DNA of 64,000 bases from Colletes latitarsis (Eukaryota > Arthropoda > Insecta > Hymenoptera > Colletidae), in the NCBI RefSeq assembly GCF_051014445.1, contig NC_135141.1:11656001-11720000 (forward strand). Reading direction: 5' to 3'. Positions 1 through 11,030 of the stretch are shown in pieces; positions within the stretch are counted from its first letter, which is position 1; every line of letters begins with the position of its first letter. Made by a program: the position numbers and the translations under genes. The notes below the pieces were generated by a model. It did no database searches. It saw only the letters and a program-made list of their open reading frames with translations, and had not been told where the DNA came from.

Positions 1-51
1 TGACTGTTTCAGGATAACCGGTGTTATCCTCTAAAATATTGATCCAATCCA

Positions 52-534
52 CGTTTAATTGACAGTTTCAGTGTTGTACCACATTACTACGTGTTCCAAA
101 CTAGAAAAAGCCCAGGATCTGGCCAAGAGGTATGCGAATGATGCGAAGGTATGAGCCAGATGGGGGCAAATGCCAGACATAACCCAGACCCAACCGGTGT
201 TATCCTCTAAAATATTGATCCAATCCAAGTTTAATTGACCGTTTCAGTGTGGTACCACATTACTACGTGATCCAAACCAGAAATAGCCCAGGATCTGGCC
301 AACAGGTATGCGAAAGATGCGAAAGCATGAGCCAGATGTGGGCAAATGCCAGACATAATCCAGACCCAACCGGTGTTATCCTTTAAAATATAGATCGAAA
401 CCAGATTTAATTTTCTGTTTCACTGTGGTACCACATTACTACGTGATCCAAGCCAGAGGAAAACCCAGGATCTGGCGAACAAGTTTGCGATAAATGCGAA
501 AGTATGAGCCAGATGAAGGCAAATCCCAGACATA
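52..534. repeat. Block copy 1 of the left-zone repeat (GCCAAGAGG type)
   Basis: This stretch of nearly three units matches 4741-5223 at a constant offset of 4689, and 9958-10440 at a further 5217. Diagnostic features shared by the copies are TACGTGTTCCAAACTAG, GGCCAAGAGGTATGCG, GATGTGGGCAAATGCC and the odd segment ATTTAATTTTCTGTTTCA. Only a few point differences were seen. At its right end (535) this copy continues with CATAACCC, whereas the other two continue with CATAAGCC. Confidence 0.85.
194..369 (+). repeat. Reference full-length unit (176 bp)
   Basis: This unit runs from one CCGG to the base before the next and serves as a ruler for the others. Approximate unit positions: CCGGTGTTATCC 1-12; variable AT-rich segment 13-23; ATCGAAACCAGG or GATCCAATCCAAG 24-36; TTTAATTGAC 37-46; TTTCAG 49-54; palindrome TGTGGTACCACA 55-66; TACGTGATCCAAACCAG 71-87; dyad CCAGGATCTGG 94-104; tandem 9-mers ATGCGAAAG and ATGCGATAG 114-131; GAGCCAGATG 135-144; CAGACATAACC 157-167; CTAA just before the next CCGG. 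The most variable places are 20-36, the word before TTTCAG, the bases after the palindrome (ACTACGTG, ACTGCGTG, TTGTACGTG, ACGACGCG, CACAGCGTG) and the run between CCAG and CCAGG. These variants define sub-families. Confidence 0.9.
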
Positions 535-897
535 ACCCAGACCTAACCGGTGTTATCCTCTAAAATATTGATCCAATCCAAGTTTAATTGACAGTTTCAG
601 TGTGGTACCACATTACTGCGTGATCCAAACCAGAGAACCCCAGGATCTGGTCAACAGGTATGCGAAAGATTCGATAGTATGAGCCAGATGAGGGCAAATC
701 CTAGACATAACCCAGACCTAACCGGTGTTATCCTCTAAAATATAGATCGGAACCAGGTTTAATTGACAGCGTCAGTGTGGTACCACATTTGTACGTGATC
801 CAAACCAGAAATAGCCCAGGATCTGGCCAACAGGTATGCGAAAGATGCGAAAGTATGAGCCAGATGAGGGCAAATGCCAGACATAACCCTGACCTTA

Positions 898-956
898 CCG
901 GTGTTATCCTCTAAAATATAAATCGAGACAAGGTTTAATTGACTGCTTCAGGATAA
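898..956 (+). repeat. 59-bp truncated unit (type example of 26)
   Basis: CCGG at 898 is followed by the next CCGG at 957, so about 117 bp are missing between TTTCAG and AACCGG. The junction reads TTTCAGGATAACCGGTG. I found 26 such junctions, at about 11, 950, 2942, 5993, 8334, 11562, 12148, 14798, 15209, 16148, 17965, 18376, 18611, 19198, 28862, 30149, 33635, 34557, 40643, 55155, 56216, 58473, 59218, 59611, 60893 and 62345. Slightly altered ones are at 12148 (GGTTAACC), 16148 (GGACAACC) and 18611 (followed by AGTG). The next unit usually begins with a GATCCAATCC segment, so the truncated unit travels with its neighbour as part of larger blocks rather than arising anew each time. None occurs between about 19.2 and 28.8 kb or between 40.7 and 55.1 kb. 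Confidence 0.93.
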
Positions 957-2449
957 CCGGTGTTATCGTCTAAAATATTGATCCAATTCAAGGTTAATTG
1001 ACAGTTTAAGTGTGGCACCACATTACTACGTGATCCAAATCAGAAAATCCCAGGACCTGGCCAACAGGTATGCGAAAGATGCGATAGCATGAGCCAGATG
1101 ATGGCAAATCCCAGACATAACCCTGACCGAACCGGTGTTATCCCCTAAAATATAAATCGAAACCAGGTTTAATTGATTTTTTCAGTGTGGTACCACATTA
1201 CTACGTGATCCAAACCAGGAAACCCCAGGATCTGGCCAATAGGCATGCGAAAGATGCGAAAGTATGAGCCGGACGAGGACAAATCCCAGACATAACCGAG
1301 ACCTAACCGGAGTTATCCTACAAAATATTGATCCAATCCAAGTTTAATTGACAGTTTCAGTGTGGTACCACATTACTACGTGATCCAAACCAGAAAACCC
1401 CAGGATCTGGTCAACAGGTATGCGAAAGATGCGATAGTATGAGCCAGATGAGGGCAAATGCCAGATATAACCCATACCTAACCGGAGTTATCCTCTAAAA
1501 TATAGATCGAAACCAGGTTTAATTGACAGTTTCAGTATGGTACCACATTACTACGTGATCCAAATCGGAAAATCCCAGGACCTGGCCAATAGGTATGCGA
1601 AAGATGCGATAGTATGAGCCAGATGATGGCAAATCCCAGACATAACTCTGACCTAACCGGTGTTATCCTCTAAAATATAAATCGAAACCAGGTTTAATCG
1701 ACTGTTGCAATGTGGTACGACGTGACTACGTGATCCAATCCAGAGGAAAACCCAGCATCTGACGAACAAGTATGCTATAAATGCAAACGTATGAGCCAGA
1801 TGAGGGCAAATCCCAGACATAACCCAGGCGTAACCGGTGTTATCCTCTAAAATATTGATCCAATCCAAGTTCAATAGACAGTTTCAGTGTGGTACCACAT
1901 TACTACGTGATCCAAACCGGAAAATCCCAGGACCTGGCCAACAGGTATGCGAAAGATGCGATAGTATGAGCCAGATGATGGCAAATCCCAGACATAACTC
2001 TGACCTAACCGGTGTTATCCTCTAAAATATAAATCGAAACCAGGTTTAATCGACTGTTGCAGTGTGGTACGACATGACTACGTGATCCAAACCAGAGGAA
2101 AACCCAGCATCTCACGGACAAGTATGCTATAAATGCGAACGTATGAGCCAGATGAGGGCAAATCTCAGACATAACCCAGACCTAACCGGTGTTATCCTCT
2201 AAAATATTGATCCAATCCAAGTTCAGTTGACAGTTTCAGTGTGGTACCACATTACTACGTGATCCAAACCAGAAAACCCCAGGATCTGGTCAACAGGTAT
2301 GCGAAACATGCGATAGTATGAGCCAGATGATGGCAAATCCCAGACATAACTCTGACCTAACCGGTGTTATCCTCTAAACTATAAATCGAAACCAGGTTTA
2401 ATCGACTGTTGCAGTGTGGTACGACATTACTACGTGATCCAAACCAGAG

Positions 2450-4015
2450 GAAAACCCAGGATCTGGCGATCAAGTTTGCGATAAATACGAAAGTATGAGC
2501 CAGATAAGGGCAATTCCCAGACATAAGCCAGACCTAACCGGTGTTATCCTCTAAAATATTGAACCAATCCAAGTTTAATTGACTGTTTCAGTGTAGTATC
2601 ACATTACTACGTAATCCAAAGTGGAGAAAGCCCAGAATCTGGCCAACAGGTATGCGAATGATGCGAAAGTATGAGCCAGATGAGAGCAAATGCCAGATAT
2701 AACCCATACCCAACCGGTGTTATCCTGTAAAATATAGATCGAAACCAGGTTTAATTGACAGTTTCAGTATGGTACCACATTACTACGTGATCCAAACCAG
2801 AAACAGACCAGGATCTGGCCAACAGGTATGCGAATGATGCGAAAGTATGAGCCAGATGAGGGCAAATGCCAGACATAACCCTGACCTAACCGGTGTTATC
2901 CTCTAAAATATAAATCGAGACCAGGTTTAATTGACTGTTTCAGGATAACCGGTGTTATCCTCTAAAATATTGATCCAATCCATGTTTAATTGACAGTTTC
3001 AGTGTGGTACCACATTTCTACGTGATCCAAATCAGAAAATCCCAGGACCTGGCCAACAGGTATGCGAAAGATGCGATAGTATGAGCCAGATGATGGCCAA
3101 TCCCAGACATAACCCTGACCGAACCGGTGTTATCCCCTAAAATATAAATCGAAACCAGGTTTAATTGATTGTTTCAGTGTGGTACCACATTACTACGTGA
3201 TCCAAACCAGAAAACCCCAGGATCTGGCCAATAGGCATGCGAAAGATGCGAAAGTGTGAGCCGGATGAGGACAAATCCCAGACATAACCGAGACCTAACC
3301 GGTGTTATCCTCCAAAATATTGATCCAATCCAAGTTTAATTGACAGTTTCAGTGTGGTACCACATTACTACGTGATCCAAACCAGAAAACCCCAGGATCT
3401 GGTCAACAGGTATGCGAAAGATGCGAGAGTATGAGCCAGATGATGGCAAATTCCAGGCATAACTCTGACCTAACCCGTGTTATCCTCTAAAATATAAATC
3501 GAAACCAGGTTTAATCGACTGTTGCAGTGTGGTACGACATGACTACGTGATCCAAACAAGAGGAAAACCCAGCATCTGACGAACAAGCATGCTATAAATG
3601 CGAACGTATGAGCCAGATGAGGGCAAATCCCAGACATAACCCAGACCTAACCGGTGTTATCCTCTAAAATATTGATCCAATCCAAGTTCAGTAGACAGTT
3701 TCAGTGTGGTACCACATTACTACGTGGTCCAAACCAGAAAACCCCAGGATCTGGTCAACAGGTATGCGAAAGATGCGATAGTATGAGCCAGATGATGGCA
3801 AATCCCAGACATAAGCCAGACCTAACCGTTGTTATCCTCTAAAATATTGATCCAATCTAAGTTTAATTGACTGTTCCAGTGTGGTATCACATTACTACGT
3901 AATCCAAAGCAGAGAAAGCCCAGAATCTGGCCAACAGGTATGCGAATGATGCGAAAGAATGAGCCAGATGGGGGCAAATGCCAGATATAATCCATACCTA
4001 ACCGGTGTTATCCTC
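2450..4015. repeat. Left duplication, copy 1 (1.6 kb)
   Basis: This stretch matches 5501-6890. From about 2450 to 3662 the offset is a constant 3051; from about 3870 to 4015 it is 2876. The second copy therefore lacks one unit (the one around 3662-3841). Shared private markers are GATCAAGTTTGCG with AAATACGAAAG, GTAATCCAAAGTGGAGAAAG, a 59-bp truncated unit at 2942, GTGTGAGCCGGATGAGG, CGACTGTTGCAG with CAGCATCTGACG, and GAAAGAATGAGCC. Confidence 0.85.
3467..3668. repeat. Left-zone relative of the displaced unit
   Basis: This is the segment of left duplication copy 1 that matches 49202-49403. Related but less similar CGACTGTTGCAG units lie near 1700, 2050 and 2410, and a very close copy is at 6518-6719. 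The sub-family is therefore native to the left end of the window and the copy at 49.2 kb is the outlier. Confidence 0.82.
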
Positions 4016-4094
4016 TAAAATATTGATCCAATCCAAGATTAATTGACAGTTTCAGTGTGGTACCACATTACTACGTGGTCCAAATCAGAAATAG

Positions 4095-5036
4095 CCCAGG
4101 ACCTGGCCAACAGGTATGCGAAAGATGCGATAGTATGAGCCAGATGAGGGCAATTCCCAGACATAAGCCAGACCAAACCGGTGTTATCCTCTAAAATATT
4201 GAACCAATCCAAGTTTAATTGACTGTTTCAGTGTGGTATCACATTACTACCTGATCCAAACTAGAAAAAGCCCAGGATCTGGCCAACGGATATGCGAATG
4301 ATGAGAAAGTATGAACCAGATGAGGGCAAATCCTAGACATAACCCAGACCTAACCGGTGTTATCCTCTAAAATATAGATCGAAACCAGGTTTAATTGACA
4401 GCGTCAGTGTGGTGCCACATTTGTACGTGATCCAAACCAGAAAAAACCCAGGATCTGGCTAACAAATATGCGAAAGATGCGATAGTATGAGCCTGATGAG
4501 GGCAGATCCCAGACATAACCCTGACCTAGCCGGTGTTATCCATTAAAATATAGATCGAATCCAGGTTTAATTGACTGTTTCAGTGTGGTACGACATTACT
4601 ATGTGATCCAAACCAGAGGAAAACGCAGGATCGGGCGAACAAGTTTGCGATAAATGCGAAAGTATGAGCCAGATGAGGGCAAATCCCAGACATAACCCAG
4701 ACCTAACCGGTGTTATTCTCTAAAATATAGATCGAAACCAGGTTTAATTGACAGTTTCAGTGTTGTACCACATTACTACGTGTTCCAAACTAGAAAAAGC
4801 CCAGGATCTGGCCAAGAGGTATGCGAATGATGCGAAGGTATGAGCCAGATGGGGGCAAATGCCAGACATAACCCAGACCCAACCGGTGTTATCCTCTAAA
4901 ATATTGATCCAATCCAAGTTTAATTGACCGTTTCAGTGTGGTACCACATTACTACGTGATCCAAACCAGAAATAGCCCAGGATCTGGCCAACAGGTATGC
5001 GAAAGATGCGAAAGTATGAGCCAGATGTGGGCAAAT
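4095..5036. repeat. Left duplication source matched by 8608-9549
   Basis: This five-unit stretch matches 8608-9549 at offset 4513. It shares GATCGGGCGAACAAGTTTG, CAGCGTCAGTGTGGTGCC, CTAGCCGGTGTTATCCATT and GGCCAAGAGG. The match ends at the base after GGGCAAAT (5036 and 9549), where 4095-5036 continues with GCCAGACATAATCC and its partner continues with CCCAGACATAACTC. Confidence 0.84.
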
Positions 5037-5520
5037 GCCAGACATAATCCAGACCCAACCGGTGTTATCCTTTAAAATATAGATCGAAACCAGATTTAAT
5101 TTTCTGTTTCAGTGTGGTACCACATTACTACGTGATCCAAGCCAGAGGAAAACCCAGGATCTGGCGAACAAGTTTGCGATAAATGCGAAAGTATGAGCCA
5201 GATGAAGGCAAATCCCAGACATAAGCCAGACCTAACCGGTGTTATGCCCTAAATTATTGATCCAATCCAAGTTTAATTGACTGTTTCAGTGTGGTACCAC
5301 ATTTGTACGTGACACAAACCAGAAAAAACCCAGGATCTGGCTAACAAGTATGCGAAAGATGCGATAGTATGTGCCTGATGAGGGCAAATCCCAGAAATAA
5401 CCCTGACCTAACCGGTGATATCCTCTATATAATACATCGAAACCTGGTTTAATTGACTGTTTCAGTGTGGTACCACATTACTACGTGATCCAAGCCAGAG
5501 GAAAACCCAGGATCTGGCGA
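4690..5520. repeat. Block copy 2 of the left-zone repeat
   Basis: This block corresponds to 9907-10737 at offset 5217, and its first part (4741-5223) to 52-534. It extends further right than copy 1, through units carrying ATGCCCTAAATTATTG, GTACGTGACACAAACC and CTCTATATAATACATCG. The right end lies in GATCTGGCGA at 5511-5520, exactly where homology to a different block (2470 onwards, offset 3051) begins. 5520 is therefore a copy junction between two sources inside a conserved word. Confidence 0.85.
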
Positions 5521-6890
5521 TCAAGTTTGCGATAAATACGAAAGTATGAGCCAGATGAGGGCAATTCCCAGACATAAGCCAGACCTAACCGGTGTTATCC
5601 TCTAAAATATTGAACCAATCCAAGTTTAATTGACTGTTTCAGTGTAGTATCACATTACTACGTAATCCAAAGTGGAGAAAGCCCAGAATCTGGCCAACAG
5701 GTATGCGAATGATGCGAAAGTATGAGCCAGATGAGGGCAAATGCCAGATATAACCCATACCCAACCGGTGTTATCCTGTAAAATATAGATCGAAACCAGG
5801 TTTAATTGACAGTTTCAGTATGGTACCACATTACTACGTGATCCAAACCAGAAACAGCCCAGGATCTGGCCAACAGGTATGCGAATGATGCGAAAGTATG
5901 AGCCAGATGAGGGCAAATGCCAGACATAACCCTGACCTAACCGGTGTTATCCTCTAAAATATAAATCGAGACCAGGTTTAATTGACTGTTTCAGGATAAC
6001 CGGTGTTATCCTCTAAAATATTGATCCAATCCATGTTTAATTGACAGTTTCAGTGTGGTACCACATTTCTACGTGATCCAAATCAGAAAATCCCAGGACC
6101 TGGCCAACAGGTATGCGAAAGATGCGATAGTATGAGCCAGATGATGGCCAATCCCAGACATAACCCTGACCGAACCGGTGTTATCCCCTAAAATATAAAT
6201 CGAAACCAGGTTTAATTGATTGTTTCAGTGTGGTACCACATTACTACGTGATCCAAACCAGAAAACCCCAGGATCTGGCCAATAGGCATGCGAAAGATGC
6301 GAAAGTGTGAGCCGGATGAGGACAAATCCCAGACATAACCGAGACCTAACCGGTGTTATCCTCCAAAATATTGATCCAATCCAAGTTTAATTGACAGTTT
6401 CAGTGTGGTACCACATTACTACGTGATCCAAACCAGAAAACCCCAGGATCTGGTCAACAGGTATGCGAAAGATGCGAGAGTATGAGCCAGATGATGGCAA
6501 ATTCCAGGCATAACTCTGACCTAACCCGTGTTATCCTCTAAAATATAAATCGAAACCAGGTTTAATCGACTGTTGCAGTGTGGTACGACATGACTACGTG
6601 ATCCAAACAAGAGGAAAACCCAGCATCTGACGAACAAGCATGCTATAAATGCGAACGTATGAGCCAGATGAGGGCAAATCCCAGACATAACCCAGACCTA
6701 ACCGGTGTTATCCTGTAAAATATAGATCGAAACCAGGTTTAATTGACTGTTCCAGTGTGGTATCACATTACTACGTAATCCAAAGCAGAGAAAGCCCAGA
6801 ATCTGGCCAACAGGTATGCGAATGATGCGAAAGAATGAGCCAGATGGGGGCAAATGCCAGATATAATCCATACCTAACCGGTGTTATCCT
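5501..6890. repeat. Left duplication, copy 2 (1.4 kb)
   Basis: This is the partner of 2450-4015, with the same ordered private markers, including the 59-bp unit at 5993, but one fewer full unit near 6714. It begins inside GATCTGGCGA, the shared word with which block copy 2 (4690-5520) ends. It ends near 6890, where the array switches to units with TAGATCGAAACC in place of TTGATCCAATCC. Confidence 0.84.
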
Positions 6891-7904
6891 CTAAAATATA
6901 GATCGAAACCAGGTTTAATTGACAGTTTCAGTATGGTACCACATTACTACCTGATCCGAACTAGAAAAAGCCCAGGATCTGGCCAAAGGATATGCGAAAG
7001 ATGCGATAGTATGAGCCAGATGATGGCAAATCCCAGACACAACCCTGACCAAACCGGTGTTATCCTCTAAAATATAAATCGCAACCAGGTTTAATTGACT
7101 GTTCCAGTGTGGTACCACATTACTACGTGATCCAAGCCAGAAAGAGACCAGGATCTGGCCAGCAAGTATGCGAAGAATGCGAAATTATGAGCCAGATGAG
7201 GGCATATCCCAGACATAACCAACACCAAATTGGTGTTATCCTCTAGAATATAGATCGAAACAAGGTTTAATTGACTGTTTGAGTGTGGTACCGCATTACT
7301 ACGTGATCCAAACCAGAAAACCCCAGTATCTGGCCAACAGGTATGCGAAAGACGCGATAGTATGAGCCAGCTGAGGGCAAATCCCAGACATAACCCAGAC
7401 CTAACCGGTGTTATCCTCTAAAATATTGATCCAATCCAAGTTCAATAGACAGTTTCAGTGTGGTACCACATTACTACGTGATCCAAACCAGAAAACCCCA
7501 GGATCTGGTCAACAGGTATGCGAAAGATGCGATAGTATGAGCCAGATGATGGCAAATCCCAGACATAACCCTGACCGAACCGGTGTTATCCCTTAAAATA
7601 TAAACCGAAACCAGGTTTAATTGATTGTTTCAGTGTGGTACCACATTACTACGTGATCCAAACCAGAAAACCCCAGGATCTGGCTCATAGGCATGCGAAA
7701 GATGCGAAAGTATGAGCCGGATGAGGACAAATCCCAGACATAACCGAGACCTAACCGGTGTTATCCTCCAAAATATTGATCCAATCCAAGTTTAATTGAC
7801 AGTTTCAGTGTGGTACCACATTACTACGTGATCCAAACCAGAAAACCCCAGGATCTGGACAACAGGTATGCGAAAGATGCGATAGTATGAGCTAGATGAT
7901 GGCA

Positions 7905-8273
7905 AATCCCAGACATAACTCTGACCTAACCGGTGTTATCCTCTAAAATATTGATCCAATCCAAGTATAATTGACTGTTTCAGTGAGGTATCACATTACT
8001 ACCTGATCCAAACTAGAAAAAGCCCATGATCTGGCCAACGGGTATGCGAATGATGAGAAAGTATGAGCAAGATGAGGGCAAATCCTAGACATAACCCAGA
8101 CCTAACCGGTGTTATCCTCTAAAATATAGATCGAAACCAGGTTTAATTGACTGCGTCAGTGTGGTACCACATTTGTACGTGATCCAAGCCAGAAATAGCC
8201 CAGGATCTGGCCAACAGGTATGCGAATGATGCGAAAGTATGAGCCAGATGAGGGCAAATGCTAGACATAACCC
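7905..8273. repeat. Two-unit block, copy 1 (CAGTGAGG type)
   Basis: This two-unit block matches 9547-9915 at offset 1642. Diagnostic words are AAGTATAATTGAC, CAGTGAGGTATCACA, TACCTGATCC, AGCCCATGATCTGG, GATGAGAAAG, GAGCAAGATG and GGGCAAATGCTAGAC. At 8274 this copy goes on with CTGACC and a 59-bp truncated unit; the other goes on with AGACC. Confidence 0.82.
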
Positions 8274-8607
8274 TGACCTAACCGGTGTTATCCTCTAAAA
8301 TATAAATCGAGACCAGGTTTAATTGACTGTTTCAGGATAACCGGTGTTATCCTCTAAAATATTGATCCAATCCAAGATTAATTGACAGTTTCAGTGTGGT
8401 ACCACATTACTACGTGGTCCAAATCAGAAAATCCCAGGACCTGGCCAACAGGTATGCGAAAGATACGATAGTATAAGCCAGATGATGGCAAATCCCAGAC
8501 ATAACCCTGACCGAACCGGTGTTATCCCCCAAAATATAAATCGAAACCAGTTTTAATTGATTGTTTGAGTGTGGTACCACATTACTACGTGATCCAAATC
8601 AGAAAAT

Positions 8608-9549
8608 CCCAGGACCTGGCCAACAGGTATGCGAAGGATGCGATAGTATGAGCCAGATGAGGGCAATTCCCAGACATAAGCCAGACCAAACCGGTGTTAT
8701 CCTCTAAAATATTGAACCAATCCAAGTTTAATTGACTGTTTCAGTGTGGTATCACATTACTACCTGATCCAAACTAGAAAAAGCCCAGGATCTGGCCAAC
8801 GGATATGCGAATGATGAGAAAGTATGAACCAGATGAGGGCAAATCCTAGACATAACCCAGACCTAACCGGTGTTATCCTCTAAAATATAGATCGAAACCA
8901 GGTTTAATTGACAGCGTCAGTGTGGTGCCACATTTGTACGTGATCCAAACCAGAAAAAACCCAGGATCTGGCTAACAAATATGCGAAAGATGCGATAGTA
9001 TGAGCCTGATGAGGGCAGATCCCAGACATAACCCTGACCTAGCCGGTGTTATCCATTAAAATATAGATCGAATCCAGGTTTAATTGACTGTTTCAGTGTG
9101 GTACGACATTACTATGTGATCCAAACCAGAGGAAAACGCAGGATCGGGCGAACAAGTTTGCGATAAATGCGAAAGTATGAGCCAGATGAGGGCAAATCCC
9201 AGACATAACCCAGACCTAACCGGTGTTATTCTCTAAAATATAGATCGAAACCAGGTTTAATTGACAGTTTCAGTGTTGTACCACATTACTACGTGTTCCA
9301 AACTAGAAAAAGCCCAGGATCTGGCCAAGAGGTATGCGAATGATGCGAAGGTATGAGCCAGATGGGGGCAAATGCCAGACATAACCCAGACCCAACCGGT
9401 GTTATCCTCTAAAATATTGATCCAATCCAAGTTTAATTGACCGTTTCAGTGTGGTACCACATTACTACGTGATCCAAACCAGAAATAGCCCAGGATCTGG
9501 CCAACAGGTATGCGAAAGATGCGAAAGTATGAGCCAGATGTGGGCAAAT
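8608..9549. repeat. Left duplication, shuffled copy of 4095-5036
   Basis: The sequence follows 4095-5036 at offset 4513 and then switches, inside CCCAGACATAACT, to follow 7905-8273 at offset 1642 (9547-9915). It then switches again to follow 4690-5520 (9907-10737). The interval 8608-10737 is thus built from three copied pieces joined in register. Confidence 0.83.
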
Positions 9550-9915
9550 CCCAGACATAACTCTGACCTAGCCGGTGTTATCCTCTAAAATATTGATCCA
9601 ATCCAAGTATAATTGACTGTTTCAGTGAGGTATCACATTACTACCTGATCCAAACTAGAAAAAGCCCATGATCTGGCCAACGGGTATGCGAATGATGAGA
9701 AAGTATGAGCAAGATGAGGGCAAATCCTAGACATAACCCAGACCTAACCGGTGTTATCCTCTAAAATATAGATCGAAACCAGGTTTAATTGACTGCGTCA
9801 GTGTGGTACCACATTTGTACGTGATCCAAGCCAGAAATAGCCCAGGATCTGGCCAACAGGTATGCGAATGATGCGAAAGTATAAGCCAGATGAGGGCAAA
9901 TGCTAGACATAACCC
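9547..9915. repeat. Two-unit block, copy 2 (CAGTGAGG type)
   Basis: This is the partner of 7905-8273 and the middle piece of the three-part mosaic 8608-10737. One unit has CTAGCCGG where copy 1 has CTAACCGG, and ATAAGCC where copy 1 has ATGAGCC. Confidence 0.8.
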
Positions 9916-10737
9916 AGACCTAACCGGTGTTATCCTCTAAAATATAGATCGAAACCAGGTTTAATTGACAGTTTCAGTGTTGTACCACATTACTACGTGT
10001 TCCAAACTAGAAAAAGCCCAGGATCTGGCCAAGAGGTATGCGAATGATGCGAAGGTATGAGCCAGATGGGGGCAAATGCCAGACATAACCCAGACCCAAC
10101 CGGTGTTATCCTCTAAAATATTGATCCAATCCAAGTTTAATTGACCGTTTCAGTGTGGTACCACATTACTACGTGATCCAAACCAGAAATAGCCCAGGAT
10201 CTGGCCAACAGGTATGCGAAAGATGCGAAAGTATGAGCCAGATGTGGGCAAATGCCAGACATAATCCAGACCCAACCGGTGTTATCCTTTAAAATATAGA
10301 TCGAAACCAGATTTAATTTTCTGTTTCAGTGTGGTACCACATTACTACGTGATCCAAGCCAGAGGAAAACCCAGGATCTGGCGAACAAGTTTGCGATAAA
10401 TGCGAAAGTATGAGCCAGATGAGGGCAAATCCCAGACATAAGCCAGACTTAACCGGTGTTATGCCCTAAATTATTGATCCAATCCAAGTTTAATTGACTG
10501 TATCAGTGTGGTACCACATTTGTACGTGACACAAACCAGAAGAAACCCAGGATCTGGCTAACAAGTATGCGAAAGATGCGATAGTATGTTCCTGATGAGG
10601 GCAAATCCCAGAAATAACCCTGACCTAACCGGTGTTATCCTCTATATAATACATCGAAACCTGGTTTAATTGACTGTTTCAGTGTGGTACCACATTACTA
10701 CGTGATCCAAGCCAGAGGAAAACCCAGGATCTGGCGA
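9907..10737. repeat. Block copy 3 of the left-zone repeat
   Basis: This block matches 4690-5520 at offset 5217. Differences noted include GATGAGGGC for GATGAAGGC, ATGTTCC for ATGTGCC, and TATCAG for TTTCAG in one unit. It follows directly on a block derived from 7905-8273. After 10737 the array continues as a local two-unit duplication rather than following copy 2. Confidence 0.83.
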
Positions 10738-11030
10738 ACAAGTTTGCGATAAATGCGAAAGTATGAGCCAGATGAGGGCAAATCCCAGACATAAGCCAGA
10801 CTTAACCGGTGTTATGCCCTAAATTATTGATCCAATCCAAGTTTAATTGACTGTTTCAGTGTGGTACCACATTTGTACGTGACACAAACCAGAAAAAACC
10901 CAGGATCTGGCTAACAAGTATGCGAAAGATGCGATAGTATGAGCCTGATGAGGGCAAATCCCAGAAATAACCCTGACCTAACCGGTGTTATCCTCTATAT
11001 AATACATCGAAACCTGGTTTAATTGACTGT
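10441..11030. repeat. Local dimer duplication, 353-bp period
   Basis: The two-unit segment beginning AGCCAGACTTAACCGG at 10441 recurs at 10794, an offset of 353 bp (two units). The second copy runs to about 11030, where TCGGTGTGGTACGACATT marks divergence. The private words ATGCCCTAAATTATTG, GTGACACAAACC and CTCTATATAATACATCG occur in both, so this is a recent slip or unequal exchange of a dimer on top of block copy 3. Confidence 0.8.

Noticed and set aside
1837..7596. Open reading frames of about 62 residues on the + strand (1837, 3654, 7408) with nearly the same protein
   Set aside because: They begin at the GTG of CCGGTGTTATCC and simply read through one satellite unit plus a few bases. 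The same frame is closed by stops in most other units, no start context is present, and the apparent conservation is that of the repeat itself.
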